In this document: positions 22,320-35,522 of the stretch, piece after piece
Layout: every line of letters begins with the position of its first letter
How positions within the stretch are numbered: position 1 is the first letter of the stretch
From: Tetmemena sp. SeJ-2015
Taxonomy: Eukaryota; Ciliophora; Spirotrichea; Sporadotrichida; Oxytrichidae
DNA length: 64,000 nt
Direction of reading: 5' to 3'
NCBI GenBank assembly: GCA_027382625.1
Contig: JAJKFJ010020688.1
Span: forward strand, 1 to 64,000
Program-made: the position numbers and the translations under genes
Notes under the pieces: generated by a model
Told to the model about the DNA's origin: nothing
Databases searched by the model: none
What the model saw: the letters and a program-made list of their open reading frames with translations, nothing else

Positions 22320-25176
22320 TCAACTCTTCCTAAGCATGAGCAGTCTTTCATAAACTCCCTGCTTGTCAATTTTCCATAAATATTCGAAATCTAACATCTC
22401 CATACCTAGCTTTTAAGCCATCTAATAACGAGCTAATCCCTTGAGATAGCTTACGTCATCTCGGGGTTGAAGACGTCCAAATTCAGAGGCTTGACCACCT
22501 TTCTAATGCGGCTGCTACTTCATACTAGAATAGTCAAAGTTTTGTAGCTCCTGCTTGTAAACTTGATTTGCAATTTATTTGATAACAAAAATAACTTTGA
22601 TTAAAGTATAGTTGAGATTAGTATCAGGATGTAGTTTGTCAATCCTTCCTTCTTACTTTTCAAGTTTTATATCTCTAAATCTGCTAGGCTGAAAAATAGC
22701 ATAAAAATGCTTAATATTTAAACTTTCTAAAACTGAATTTTATCAAAGTCAGCATCATAAAGACCTAAGGGTGGGGCAACTGCTTTCTTAATAAGCACGC
22801 TCCCCTTTTGTCTGTCAACTGAAGATTTAAAACTAGCTGTGCCACTTCTCTTGCAATGGTTCTATAATAGGAGCTCAGCTAAAGTTTATTGCTTCAAAGA
22901 TTCATCAAAACTAGAGCCCACATTTCTAGTGGCAGACCCTTTTTTATAAGCAATAGTTTGATTGAGAGTTCCATTTGACTTGACTAAGTTTCTGCTTAAC
23001 TATAGCTAATCAGCTACAGGGGTTGAGTGTTGCAACTTAATAGCAGTATCTCTATCAAAGACCCTCACTGTAAACTGCTATCTAAATTTGAAAATAAAAA
23101 CTGATCAATTGATTAATCTCTTTTGTTAAATAGGTTATGCAAGAGAGTCTATAGTTATACTCTCATTATTTTATGCTTAATATTCTTGGTCCAAAAGATC
23201 CTCATGATTCATTTCCTTCCCATTTATTAAAGAAACCACTCTATGTGCTTCCTATTTAAATGACCATATAAAGTTGTAAATAATTCTAACTATGATAAAT
23301 CCTAGAGGGTTTGAGAATTCTAGGAAGATAGATCAAATCTTCCTATATCTGCAGTTGTCTAATTAGTCTTGTACTTAGTGGATTACTCGTTGACTTGATC
23401 TCCACTCTCAGATTGATGAGCTTGCGTCTATAGTTTGAAGTTAAAATTGCCTTGGTAGTGAGTTTTGAATCCCGATAGCTTAATATTCGTATTCCTAAGC
23501 TCCTCCTCTCCAGCCTTTAAGCCATGTTTTACTTCGCCATCTAGAGGAATCAAGTTTTCCTTTTAGATGGCGTTTCTAGCTGATTTGGCCGGCGGAGATT
23601 ATCCAATCAAAGATTAGTTGAGTTGAAACTTATGATCTAGAAAGTTATTCTTGAAGAGAGTAACCTTAAAGTGTTACTGTTGTTGCTGCTTTTTAATACT
23701 AGAGTAGCCTTACGAATCCCATAATGGATTAGTAAGAGCGCTCTAGTTGTTCGTCTACCCTCTTAAATTAAGCGAAAGCTTTTGAGAGCGACTATTTCGC
23801 TTTGGAAAGGTGAAAGAAGCTGAGATGTTGGGTTTAGTCTGTGGCCTGATGATGCTTTCAGTCTTTGTATTACTGTGAGGAACTTAGCTAAGCGCATTCT
23901 ATTGGAAGACCTGCGCTTAGAAGTCTTCTTGAGCAGAGTCAGGAGGACAGAATTATAATCCCAGAGGTCTTCTTGGATCTTAGAGCCTCTCCAGGAAGCT
24001 AAAATTACCAATTGACTGGTCTAATTTATTTCTACTGAAGTCCTCTTTTTTCCCAAACGAGTGCTAAAGTTTCTTAGCATAAATTTAATGACAAGAGTGG
24101 ATTAAATTTCAATATCTTTTAAAGTTAGATGACTTCATCCTTATCAAGACTATCAAAATATTCAGCAGTTTTGAGAGGCTTGTCTGGTGACTCTTTCCAG
24201 CGGCGAGGTATTTCGTCAGAGAACTCTATCTTATCCATTGCCTTCCTTGGTCTGAAAATTAGCGTTTTCTTAACATAAGGCTTGCTGAATTGTTGATAGT
24301 TTTACATCTCCTAAATTTTAATTAATACAGTGAAGAACGAAAGGAAGAGAGAGGTGTTATTTGCACACTTACATTCTGTATGAGTCTACCTAGTTGATCT
24401 CTTTCCTCTACGAATGGGATGAATGCTTAAAATAAGGATATGAAAAAATAAAGAAAGAAAGACATATAAAGCTCTCTTATCATACTTGAGTTGGTTTAGC
24501 TGCGCGATTTCTTCATCATTTAGGGCGTTGCTGATTGCAGCATCTTGCTGCATGAAGCTACTCATGAGTCGCTTGACATGTCCCTGATTCTTGAGTCTAG
24601 CAGCAATTTCCAAGTTCCTCACTCCACTAATCACCTCACTCTCGTTTTTGTCCCTCAGCTAGTGAAATCTAAGAAAAAGACTTATGGAAGTTTGAGAATG
24701 TTAAAGTGAAGAGTCTTCTGAACCATATCTCTAAATTGCGACTTCTGAGCTTCTAGCGATCTGCGATTTATAACTGCCTCCAGTGCTTACCTCTCCCTAA
24801 TGAGAGACCTTCCCGATTTATCTTGATTAAAAGACCTCTCTTTCGCATATTAGTTGAAGAGGTTATGTAATTGATTGGATCTCTCCTTGCTCTAATAACT
24901 CATGGTTCTTCCATGTTGAATTTTCGTGGTGCTATTCCTGCTCTCAGCTGGCCTCGGCACCATTTTAGGTTTTTAATTATTTGCCTTGCTCTTATAGTTG
25001 TACTACTTGAGGATATTTTTAATAAGGTCCGGCTTGTCCACGCTGCTTGAAGGGTAGATCGGTTGAGGCCTGATTAGTGAGGTTGCTGGCTTTGATTAAC
25101 TTAGCTGCGCAGTTTGATTTCTGAAGTCCTTCGATGCCCTGCGATTATTATGGGTTTGAGAGGGGCCAGAGGACAT
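22320..25176 (-). CDS. Large Q/S/K-rich protein, unknown
   Basis: Start Met at 25176 (MSSGPSQTHNNRRASKDF) after a TGA-free leader, 124 bp from the divergent coiled-coil gene. The N-terminal ~180 residues are basic and Ser/Gln-rich. Then comes a helical part (ISGVRNLEIAARLKNQGH, FMQQDAAISNALNDEE), a middle part (FRPRKAMDKIEFSDEIPRR), another basic segment (RLAKFLTVIQRLKASS), and an acidic C-terminal region ending GVYERLLMLRKS before TGA at 22320-22322. Frame changes near 24660, 24480, 24310, 23960, 23660 and 22680 require introns or IESs that I have not all resolved. No domain recognised. Confidence 0.55.
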
Positions 25177-25299
25177 TAGATTTTAATTTTATATTTGAGC
25201 AATTATTAAGCAATCATATATTACAATTAACTAAATTATTAATGAGAGCAGGATACTCACCAGCAAGAGACAAAATATCTATCATATATTTAATTTAAA

Positions 25300-28200
25300 A
25301 TGGACAAAAATGCACATTTTTAAGACTTTAATGGCTTTGGAGATGAGGGGTTAGATGGAAGCCTGGCTGAGAACATGGCCTCAGCAGAGCATGTGAGGAA
25401 ACTTCAAAAGCAAGTGAATAAGCTGCAAAGATAGTTACTGGATGTGCTGCCTTTTGTCTCCAATCATCAGACTGCAATTCACAATTAGCTTGTGGACGAG
25501 GTGAAGTTATAAGTTTCACTCGAACTCTTCAAGAAAGAGTACGAGAGCAAGTTGCTCATAGAGATGAACATGCTTAGAGCGAAGCTCAAACAGAAACTTA
25601 AGAAGCGTTGCAAACTTCAAGATCAATTTTTTAAAATATCACTCCATCAATGCATTTTATTTGAAGATGTGGAACCTCGTTTGTAAGGGAAGCTCAACTA
25701 CACTGAGTTTAATAAATGGACTGAACGCATGACTGACTAATACAAACTTCTGGAGCAACGACTCACGCATCAGACTTAGATAATCAGAGTGGATATGTAA
25801 CGGGCACTTGACAAGAAGGGAGATAGTCGTGAGATAGAAGTCCTCAAACGCAACAAAGTCGAAAGAGAAGCATTCTAGGCTCTACTCATAAAGTTCTAGG
25901 AGCTAGAGGAGTTTGCTCGTCAAGCCATGCAGGAATCTGAGGATAGTGAAGACTCAGAAAATGAGTAGAGTGATAGTGAGGTTAATAAATCTGCAAGGAA
26001 GCAGCAACCAAAGTAGATAGGTTCCAAGCAAGTTGCGGGCATCAATGACAGTTATGAAGATGAAGAAAATTAAGAAGAGCTCATAGGAAAGCTTGATGCG
26101 AACAGTTCTGATCCTGCAGAGGGCAACTATATGGAAGTTAACAACCTGAATATTATAAACGAGGAAGATATCAATACAGGCTAGAACAGCTAAGATAGCT
26201 TGATGCCAGGGCATATTAAGAATCAGGCATATTATACGCAAGGAGCGCCATCTTATACAGCTTAAACTTCTCCCAAAGTGCCAACTAAGGCAAGAGAAAA
26301 TAAATTGTCTCCTCAGATTAGAGCTATTAAGATTTATGATGACGCAAGTGATCATACCTTTGGTGAAAATAACACCCCTGATATTTTAAGAGTATATTCT
26401 TTAAATTGAATGATGACCTTCGGAAACAAATAAGTGTGAACATTCCAACTGTGGATGCCTAAGAAGGGTTGATGGAAGATGGCGATCAAGTAAAGTTTAG
26501 AGAGAGCCAAAGTGATGTGTCTCAGTTTATTGGCACTCGGAACAATTACAACCCTTTGACTACCGTGAATACACACATAAGTTATTTAATTTCAATGATT
26601 ATCTCTACATTATTTAAGCAGAGGATGAATGAAACAGTTGTGGGAGGAGGACGCATGAAGCAACCACTATCAGCTATGACTAATAAGAAATCCTTAAAGA
26701 GTGGGGTGAAGAGCTCCACAAATACTGGAAGCAATAGCAAGAATCCATTTAAGAAGAAGACTCAGCGCAAGTTGGATAAGTTGCAAGAATTTGTAACGTA
26801 GATGACAGATGACTTATAGAAGAGGTTAAATGAGCAACGCCTTTAACTCAACTTCAACAGTGAAGATAGAAAGCCATTTTCTAAATCATTTTTAGTGAGT
26901 AGGTGAATTTAGCAAGAGAGGGAGTTAAGAGTTTGAATATAGCGATGGATGGATAAGTAGCAACAACTGAAAACCACTCGAAGCAAATTGCAACTATTTT
27001 GAAGGATGTAGAACGCCTTCAAAGAATAGATGTCAAGCTAAATAAGGAACTGGTGGTAAAACCCTACAACTATATAGATCGCATCAAGGAGTCTTTCGAA
27101 AAGGAGTGGGCTGAAACAAAGCGCCGACTACTGACAACAATGAAAAATACATGGGCAAATTTGTCAACCTCGAAAGCAATGTCAGTAAGCTACTTGTGGA
27201 CACAGCATCTCTAGTTGATCAGTACAAGAAGAAGATTACTCAAATAGGGAATGATATGACCTCTATAAAGACTCTGAAGGATTCAGTGGATGGAAAACTG
27301 CAAGCACACAAAGAACTGCTTGACAGGGTGAGAGATGTGAGTGGTAGCAGTTTGACAGCGATGCATTAGGAAATTCAAGATATAAGGGAACGCATTAAGA
27401 ATGAAGTGAACAACTTAAAGGAGGAGAACAATGGCTTTATGCGTGAGCTTCAACGCAATCAGCAAGTGCAGAGAGAGCTACAGTAGGAGTTCATGAAGAT
27501 CCTAGCTGAGAAAAAAAATATGCACCAGGATTTCATTCAAAATATCAGCGCCACTTCTCAACAGATGCAATCAAGCAAAAGCACTAAGCCTGGGGAGTCA
27601 TCTTTAAGAACTCCTGCTGGAGGGGGTGACTAGAGCTTCGCCTTTCTGTTGCCTTCTCTCAAGGCTTAGCAACTTGCTTCTTAGTAGGAAACTCATTCTC
27701 GCTAAGTTAAGCTGAGTAAGCTATTCAGTGAAAAAGGCAGCGTCGACTATTCATCAGTCACTTCAGGTAATCAGCTCTATAATTAAATTCTGATAGAAGT
27801 AACTACTAAGTCTTTAATTAAATTCAGCTTTTGAACACGATAAAGAAGAATATTCAATAGAAGATTAACTAGACTACTATAAATGACAGTTTCACACAGT
27901 AGGATTAGGATTCCATCCAAAGTCTTAAGTTCAAAAAGAGCCTGCAAGCTGTCCAGTCTTTGAAGTCTAAGACTCCACTAAGGCAAAGAGGCTAACCTTC
28001 TCTATTCTTGCAAGAGGACTAAAGTGTAGTTGCTTCCCCTGATAAAGGAAACTCGAGTAGTAGACTGAAAAGCAATAGAAAGCAAGGAGAAAGAGGCAGT
28101 GAGTAAATTATGGACAAGGTTAAGATGAAGATCTTTGAAGAGTACAATTTAGGGCTTAACTAAATGCGGGTTGTGAGTGGCATTGAGGGAATGTCAAAGA

Positions 28201-28378
28201 CTAGAAACTAAGTAGAAGGTGGGGAGGAGGACTAATGAATTTGGACTCAAGTGTTTAAGGAGATGAGGTTGTCTCCAATGAGGAATTAGGAAGTGATTAG
28301 TGGCTAGAAATGAGAAAGCTGAAGGCAAAGGAGTTTAAGGACTTTCACAAGAAAATAGGAAACAGCATCCTCCTTTGA
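25300..28378 (+). CDS. Long coiled-coil protein
   Basis: Start Met at 25300 (MDKNAHFQDFNGFGDEG). Helical heptad-rich stretches alternate with acidic or Ser/Gln-rich linkers: coil 30-220 (HVRKLQKQVNKLQRQL), acidic SEDSEDSENE, a basic patch KKKTQRKLDKLQ, then a long coil through 27000-27590 and a basic C-terminal tail. Three IESs are placed (26380, 26891, 28225). A frame change at 27130-27155 needs either an 11-bp AT-flanked removal or a 74-bp TCGAAA-flanked one. A GT-AG intron fits near 27766-27832. The end is MRKLKAKEF...NSILL at 28376-28378, or TGA at 28308 if the last shift is not real. Probably cytoskeletal or basal-body-associated by architecture only. Confidence 0.7.
26380..26411 (+). 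other. IES, 32 bp, pointer GAT
   Basis: Removal gives NTPD-DLRKQ and skips an in-frame TGA. AT-rich content. Confidence 0.65.
26891..26907 (+). other. IES, 17 bp, pointer TTTAG
   Basis: TTTAG at 26891 and 26908. Removal joins SKSFL to AREGVKSL in frame and removes a TGA. A GT-AG intron of 18 nt at the same place would break the frame. Confidence 0.65.
28225..28257 (+). other. IES, 33 bp, pointer AGGAG
   Basis: AGGAG at 28225 and 28258. Removal eliminates an in-frame TGA at 28236 and extends the protein through GGEEMRLSPMRN. Confidence 0.55.
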
Positions 28379-28638
28379 TGTATTTCAGCTTATAATTTTA
28401 TTGTAAGAGAACTTTCTTTTTCAGGCATTTATTTCCTCATAGAGTATAGGTAACATGGGGATCAGAGAAAGGGGAAAATATGTCTATACAAGCTCTGTTA
28501 AATAAGTTAAATAGATAGAGCATTTGTGGCTGGGAAAATTCGCCACTCCAAATTGCAAATAAGCCCAAGGAAGAGACCTTGCTGAGTTATCTATTGCTCA
28601 TCTTGACCTCAACCTCGGAACTCACTTTATCTGATCTC

Positions 28639-29980
<1,342 letters not shown>

Positions 29981-30710
29981 AGTGTATACTTTGGGTGGTG
30001 AAATTATGGTTACTTTAAAATAATTATGAGTCACACATAAATGAAAGAATATTTGCTGTTGGTTAGTTTAGTAATAGTTTACTAAGATATCCTGAAAATT
30101 AAAATGTCCTCAAAATTGAGCTATTAATGCCAAATTTTATGATTTTAATAAAAAATGAAAGTTTATAAATGTCGTTACTAATTTAGAATGCATTTATTTT
30201 TAGCAATAATTGATATCTTTAAGATTATAAGGCGAGTCGGTTAATTATTAATTATCTTCTTTCAAAATAAAAGAATCACTCTATTATTTAATGGGAGCCA
30301 CGCCCCCACTCTCGCTGTCGATGTCAACCCTCCTTAAACGCGCACAAAGATTTAGCAAATCTCCCATTCAAATCTTGAATCATTTTATCTCCTTCTTAAA
30401 GATTCTATCCCCTCCCAAATCTGAATCACAGTCCAAAATATACTCAATCATATAGTTAACTAGTGATGGGCTAAAGGGTGGAAGATTAAATAATAGATAA
30501 GAGATGAGGGTGACGTGGGCGGCATGATTAAGGTTAAAGATACGCTTTAAATCGGGAGGCTCCTTCTAATGCTTAGGTAATTAAATATGCGACATCGAAC
30601 ATTTGAATCTTATATAATTGAGTACTCTCTTCCCGCCTGAGCTTGCCCAGCCAGCGAGATAGAGAACGCTGCTCCCCGCCACTAGGGCAGTCGGAGATAG
30701 CTAATTAAAC
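29981..30710. other. Spacer between the GAPDH genes
   Basis: AT-rich with a GC-richer part at 30290-30700. No coding frame seen. Contains the 5' flank of copy 1 and the 3' flank of copy 2. Confidence 0.5.
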
Positions 30711-32016
<1,306 letters not shown>

Positions 32017-32423
32017 ATCTTGGTAAAATATTATTATATGACGCCCTCAGGTGGATCCCACTTAAAGCTTACTTAATAAACTGACAAATCACGCTCATCT
32101 AATTATCCACGAGTGGAGCAATCACCCAACAAATAATCATCAGACTATAATAAGCTATAAATGAATAGTGCGTAAATAGGGGATTTAATTTACGATCGAA
32201 CTGAAGTAATGATTAAATAATCAATGCGGAACAAGAGTGAACCTAGTTGATTTATAATCTCTTATCCACTTTAATAAACGTCATCATTCTCGTAATCGTG
32301 AAACAATTCAAAGTTAAAGGTAATCGAATCTTCATAATATAGGACTTCATAATTTTGATGATCTTCCTCAAATCACAGAGGGAAATGCTCTAAGAAAGAG
32401 GATTTGCTAGGAGTTTATCTCTT
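32017..32423. other. Spacer, GAPDH copy 2 / ABC gene 1
   Basis: AT-rich, no gene seen. Holds the GAPDH 5' flank and the ABC gene 1 3' flank. Confidence 0.5.
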
Positions 32424-34810
32424 TCAATATTTCCTATTTCTAAGCCAAATTATCAACCAGCCAAGCATTAAGAGGACCACAAAGATAACTGCCAGCATTA
32501 CATGGATCAAAGTCTCACCTAAGTTGAAATCAAACTTGTCAAGGATGTCTTGTTCGGTCAATATAACATCTGGGAGGTAGGGCTGCACTAAATTGTCATT
32601 CAGCATGCGTCTGAAGAACCCCTCCACTGCATATCTGTTTGGAGACACGTACTAGAACTAAGCAATCACTGGGATGTAAGTCCCAGCGTTATTCAAATAA
32701 AAGTTTAAATAAATACTCACTTACTTTATTGAGCACACCAGCAGTCAAAAAGAATAGCAAAAGCCAAAACTGCCCGAAGGAGCGCGCCGTGTTATCATTG
32801 TCAAAAAGAACTCCACACAAGTAGCCCAGGCCACAGCCTACCAAATTTTGTTATACACAGAGGGAGAACCAGAGGAAGAAGTTTTAGGGGCTGTTGTTTA
32901 TCTTTAGTCCGAAGTAAATTATGAGAATCATAATCACTGGGTAGAACATTTGCAGTAAGATCCCAGAGCAAATGCGGCCGAAGAAGTAAGTCGTGGGCGT
33001 ATACATCTTGTTCATCAGTTCTCGCTTCAGGACTGGAACTTAGAGCGGCATCTGAATAATTGCCACCATCATAGGAGGGAACATGAAGTAGTTGGCCATT
33101 TGAAAGCATACTCCTAACCAGTTACCGAAGCTCCTGCTCATGTAGCTCTTCCTATCATCCAAAGGCAAATCGTAGACATGGTCCAAGTTTCCAATGCCGA
33201 AGAATAGAGCTAGAGTCAACAGTCCTGTAAAAGTAGCGTTGAAGAATATCGCACCAAGGGTTCTTGGATTTCTTACTAAGTAGGTTATGTTTCTTTTAAA
33301 AATCTCCTTGAATTATCTCCAGCTGCTATACCAAAAGTCCAAACTATTTAGGAAAAATCTATTAGGGAATAAATATTTTGAGCAATAACTTCTCTCTACT
33401 CCTAAATTACTGAGAACCTTGCATCAAAGCCTTCATATCTTTTGGCATACACTTCTATTTGTTTTTCTATCGCAGGAGCTATCGTATTTATATAACTTCC
33501 TCTCATCTCATTAAAGCTCAAGTTGAATCTCACTATAAATATTTATTGCGCAAATATTTGTCCCTTTTATAATATAAAGGATATTATAGCTTAGGAGCTT
33601 GGGCCATCTTGATGATGAACTCGGCAAGATTTTTATATTGAGGTACCATTATATTGAGGCTCTCCAGATAGACTTTGATTTCTGAAATAGGACCTTGATA
33701 GAGCTGATAGCCATCATGCAGCAAGATAAGTCTGTCAAACATACTGAATATTTCATTGGAAGGCTGATGAATAGTGGCAATGATAGTCTTGCCAGTTTGC
33801 GCTTCCTTCCTCATGATCTTAGTTATCTTAGCTGCAGTCGAGCTGTCCAAACCACTTGTTGGCTCATCCAAAAGAACCAAACTTGGATCTGTAATCAGTT
33901 CATAACCGATGGAGGTACGCTTCCTTTCTCCCCTGAGAGACCTTTTAAAGCTACTCCACCTATTCTAGTCTCAGCACATGCCACTTAAGAACTTTAAATA
34001 CATTTACGATAAGAGCCTACAACCCCAGTCTGTTAATGATCTGTTCCACTTTCACCAAAATATTGTAGTCGTCTAGTGTGGTTCTTAGTCGAGCAGCGAA
34101 CACGAAAGACTCTCTAGGTGTCATCGTCTCAATTAAAATGTCATCTTACTAAACAAACACTCCCATTTTACCGAAGTCTGTAGATCCACACAACCTATTA
34201 TTGCATCGTACCTCACCATCTAACATAGCTCCTGGGGAGAGAGCCAGTCTTTGAGCTAGAACATTTAGCAAAGGAAGTCTTGCCAGATCCACTGGCCCCC
34301 ATAATTGCAACCATCTCCTTTGGCTTTGCATATCCACTGATAAACTGAACAATTCAACTCTCAATTCCAAGACATATATCTTAAAATAGGTTTATTAGAG
34401 AGGATGCGCTTGTATCGAGCTTATTTTATGAGTTTAATGTTCTCTGGATTTATCGCTCTCTAAGTTATTAAAATATCAATTCATTCTATATGAATTACTA
34501 TGAAGTAAAGGACATCTCATCGTCTAAGCCTGCAGTGGTGAGGATGTTTTGATTTCTCAAATACTTTTTATCGGTGCGTGTTAATGGTACTGCGAAATCC
34601 AGACCCTTCCAACTCATTAGCACTCTGTCATCTCTTCTTAAGAACTAAAATAGTAAAATTCAGCACTTCACCTCACAATTTCATTTCTATGTCACTTACT
34701 GAGGATTTGGTGCTTGATATGAGTTTCTGATTATCAAGGAGGAGATCTTTAGGAGTGGCAATAATTTGGCCCTCGTAAATATCCTCTTGTGGCTGACCAT
34801 CAAATATCAT
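32424..34810 (-). CDS. ABCG-type half transporter, copy 1
   Basis: Membrane ATP-driven transporter of the White/ABCG layout: ATPase domain first, membrane domain second. Start MIFDGQPQEDIYEGQ, GT-AG intron near 34644-34700. [23 protein letters not shown] contains Walker A, then LSGG-type signature near 33930 and [16 protein letters not shown] (Walker B). The membrane half begins near 33500 (ITYLVRNPRTLGAIFFN) and ends [18 protein letters not shown]...RNRKY. Three IESs placed; one more break lies near 33410. Two one-base homopolymer differences disrupt the frame: an extra T just after Walker A and a missing G in the signature. Tandem paralogue of the next ABC gene. Substrate unknown. Confidence 0.88.
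32689..32725 (-). other. IES in ABC gene 1, 37 bp, pointer AATAA
   Basis: Plus-strand TTATT at 32689 and 32726. Removal gives TAGVLNNAGTYIPV, matching the paralogue. Confidence 0.88.
33980..34014 (-). other. IES in ABC gene 1, 35 bp, pointer GGC
   Basis: Removal gives RLGLQACAETRIGGV. The paralogue has an IES at the same codon (37263-37312). Confidence 0.78.
34351..34384 (-). other. IES in ABC gene 1, 34 bp, pointer ATT
   Basis: Plus-strand AAT at 34351 and 34385. Removal gives [19 protein letters not shown] and eliminates a TGA just before Walker A. Short pointer, so less certain. Confidence 0.6.
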
Positions 34811-35051
34811 TTTAAATTATCCTTTAATTATAAGTTATCAGATTACAAAATCAATTAACGCTTAATTATGGGTCTTACTGGTGAATCCATTTAAAAACTT
34901 ATTAGCCTGAGATTTATTATAGAATATTTATAACAAGCAAACAAACTTATTTTCATTGAGATATTGATAGGTGATTATTTGCATTTCTCAGTGAATAAAA
35001 TAACTAATGCAACAACAGCAAAAACGGCTATAACTTAAACAAATACTTCTC

Positions 35052-35246
35052 TCATTGAGCTAATCTAATGAGTGGGTTATCGAAATTGCGAGAGCCATAG
35101 CCTGCTCCTTGCCTTGCTTGAAAATGGAGGTTGTTGTGTCTTAAGTTGGCAATATTTGTTGTTGAAGAGCTTTAGTTTCCTCCTTGAGGGATTAGGCATA
35201 GCCCGTATATTATAGCTATCATGTATCGAGTGAATGTGTAGCTCAT
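35052..35246 (-). CDS. Small possibly secreted or membrane protein, unknown
   Basis: Met start at 35246, hydrophobic N-terminus (MSYTFTRYMIAIIYGLCLIP) resembling a signal peptide, then a polar N/S/Q-rich region ending at TGA after 64 residues. Directly downstream another frame reads MREVFVQVIAVFAVVALVIL, a membrane segment. The real product may continue into it after an unrecognised IES or a one-base error. Lies between two ABC genes. Confidence 0.4.
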
Positions 35247-35522
35247 TATCATCAGCATGAACATAAATTCAAAATTTCAAAACAATTCTATAGCATTTTC
35301 ATAATTGAGTGAACATGATTACGTTCCAACTAATCCCCAAAATTTTATCAATGGTAAAAACACTTACCTGTTTAACTATGCTATTATCTGAATTTTATCA
35401 ACTTCTCAGAAGATAGATAAATGAGTAGTGAATCTAAAAATATTTAATTAGGCTTGACCTTAATTACTTGATACCAATGAAAATTATCGATTGAGTTTAA
35501 GTGGGAATTTAGAAACCTAAGA

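Noticed and set aside
26891..26912. 18-nt mini-intron GTGAG to TTTAG
   Set aside because: Removing it gives the wrong downstream frame; the 17-bp pointer solution fits.
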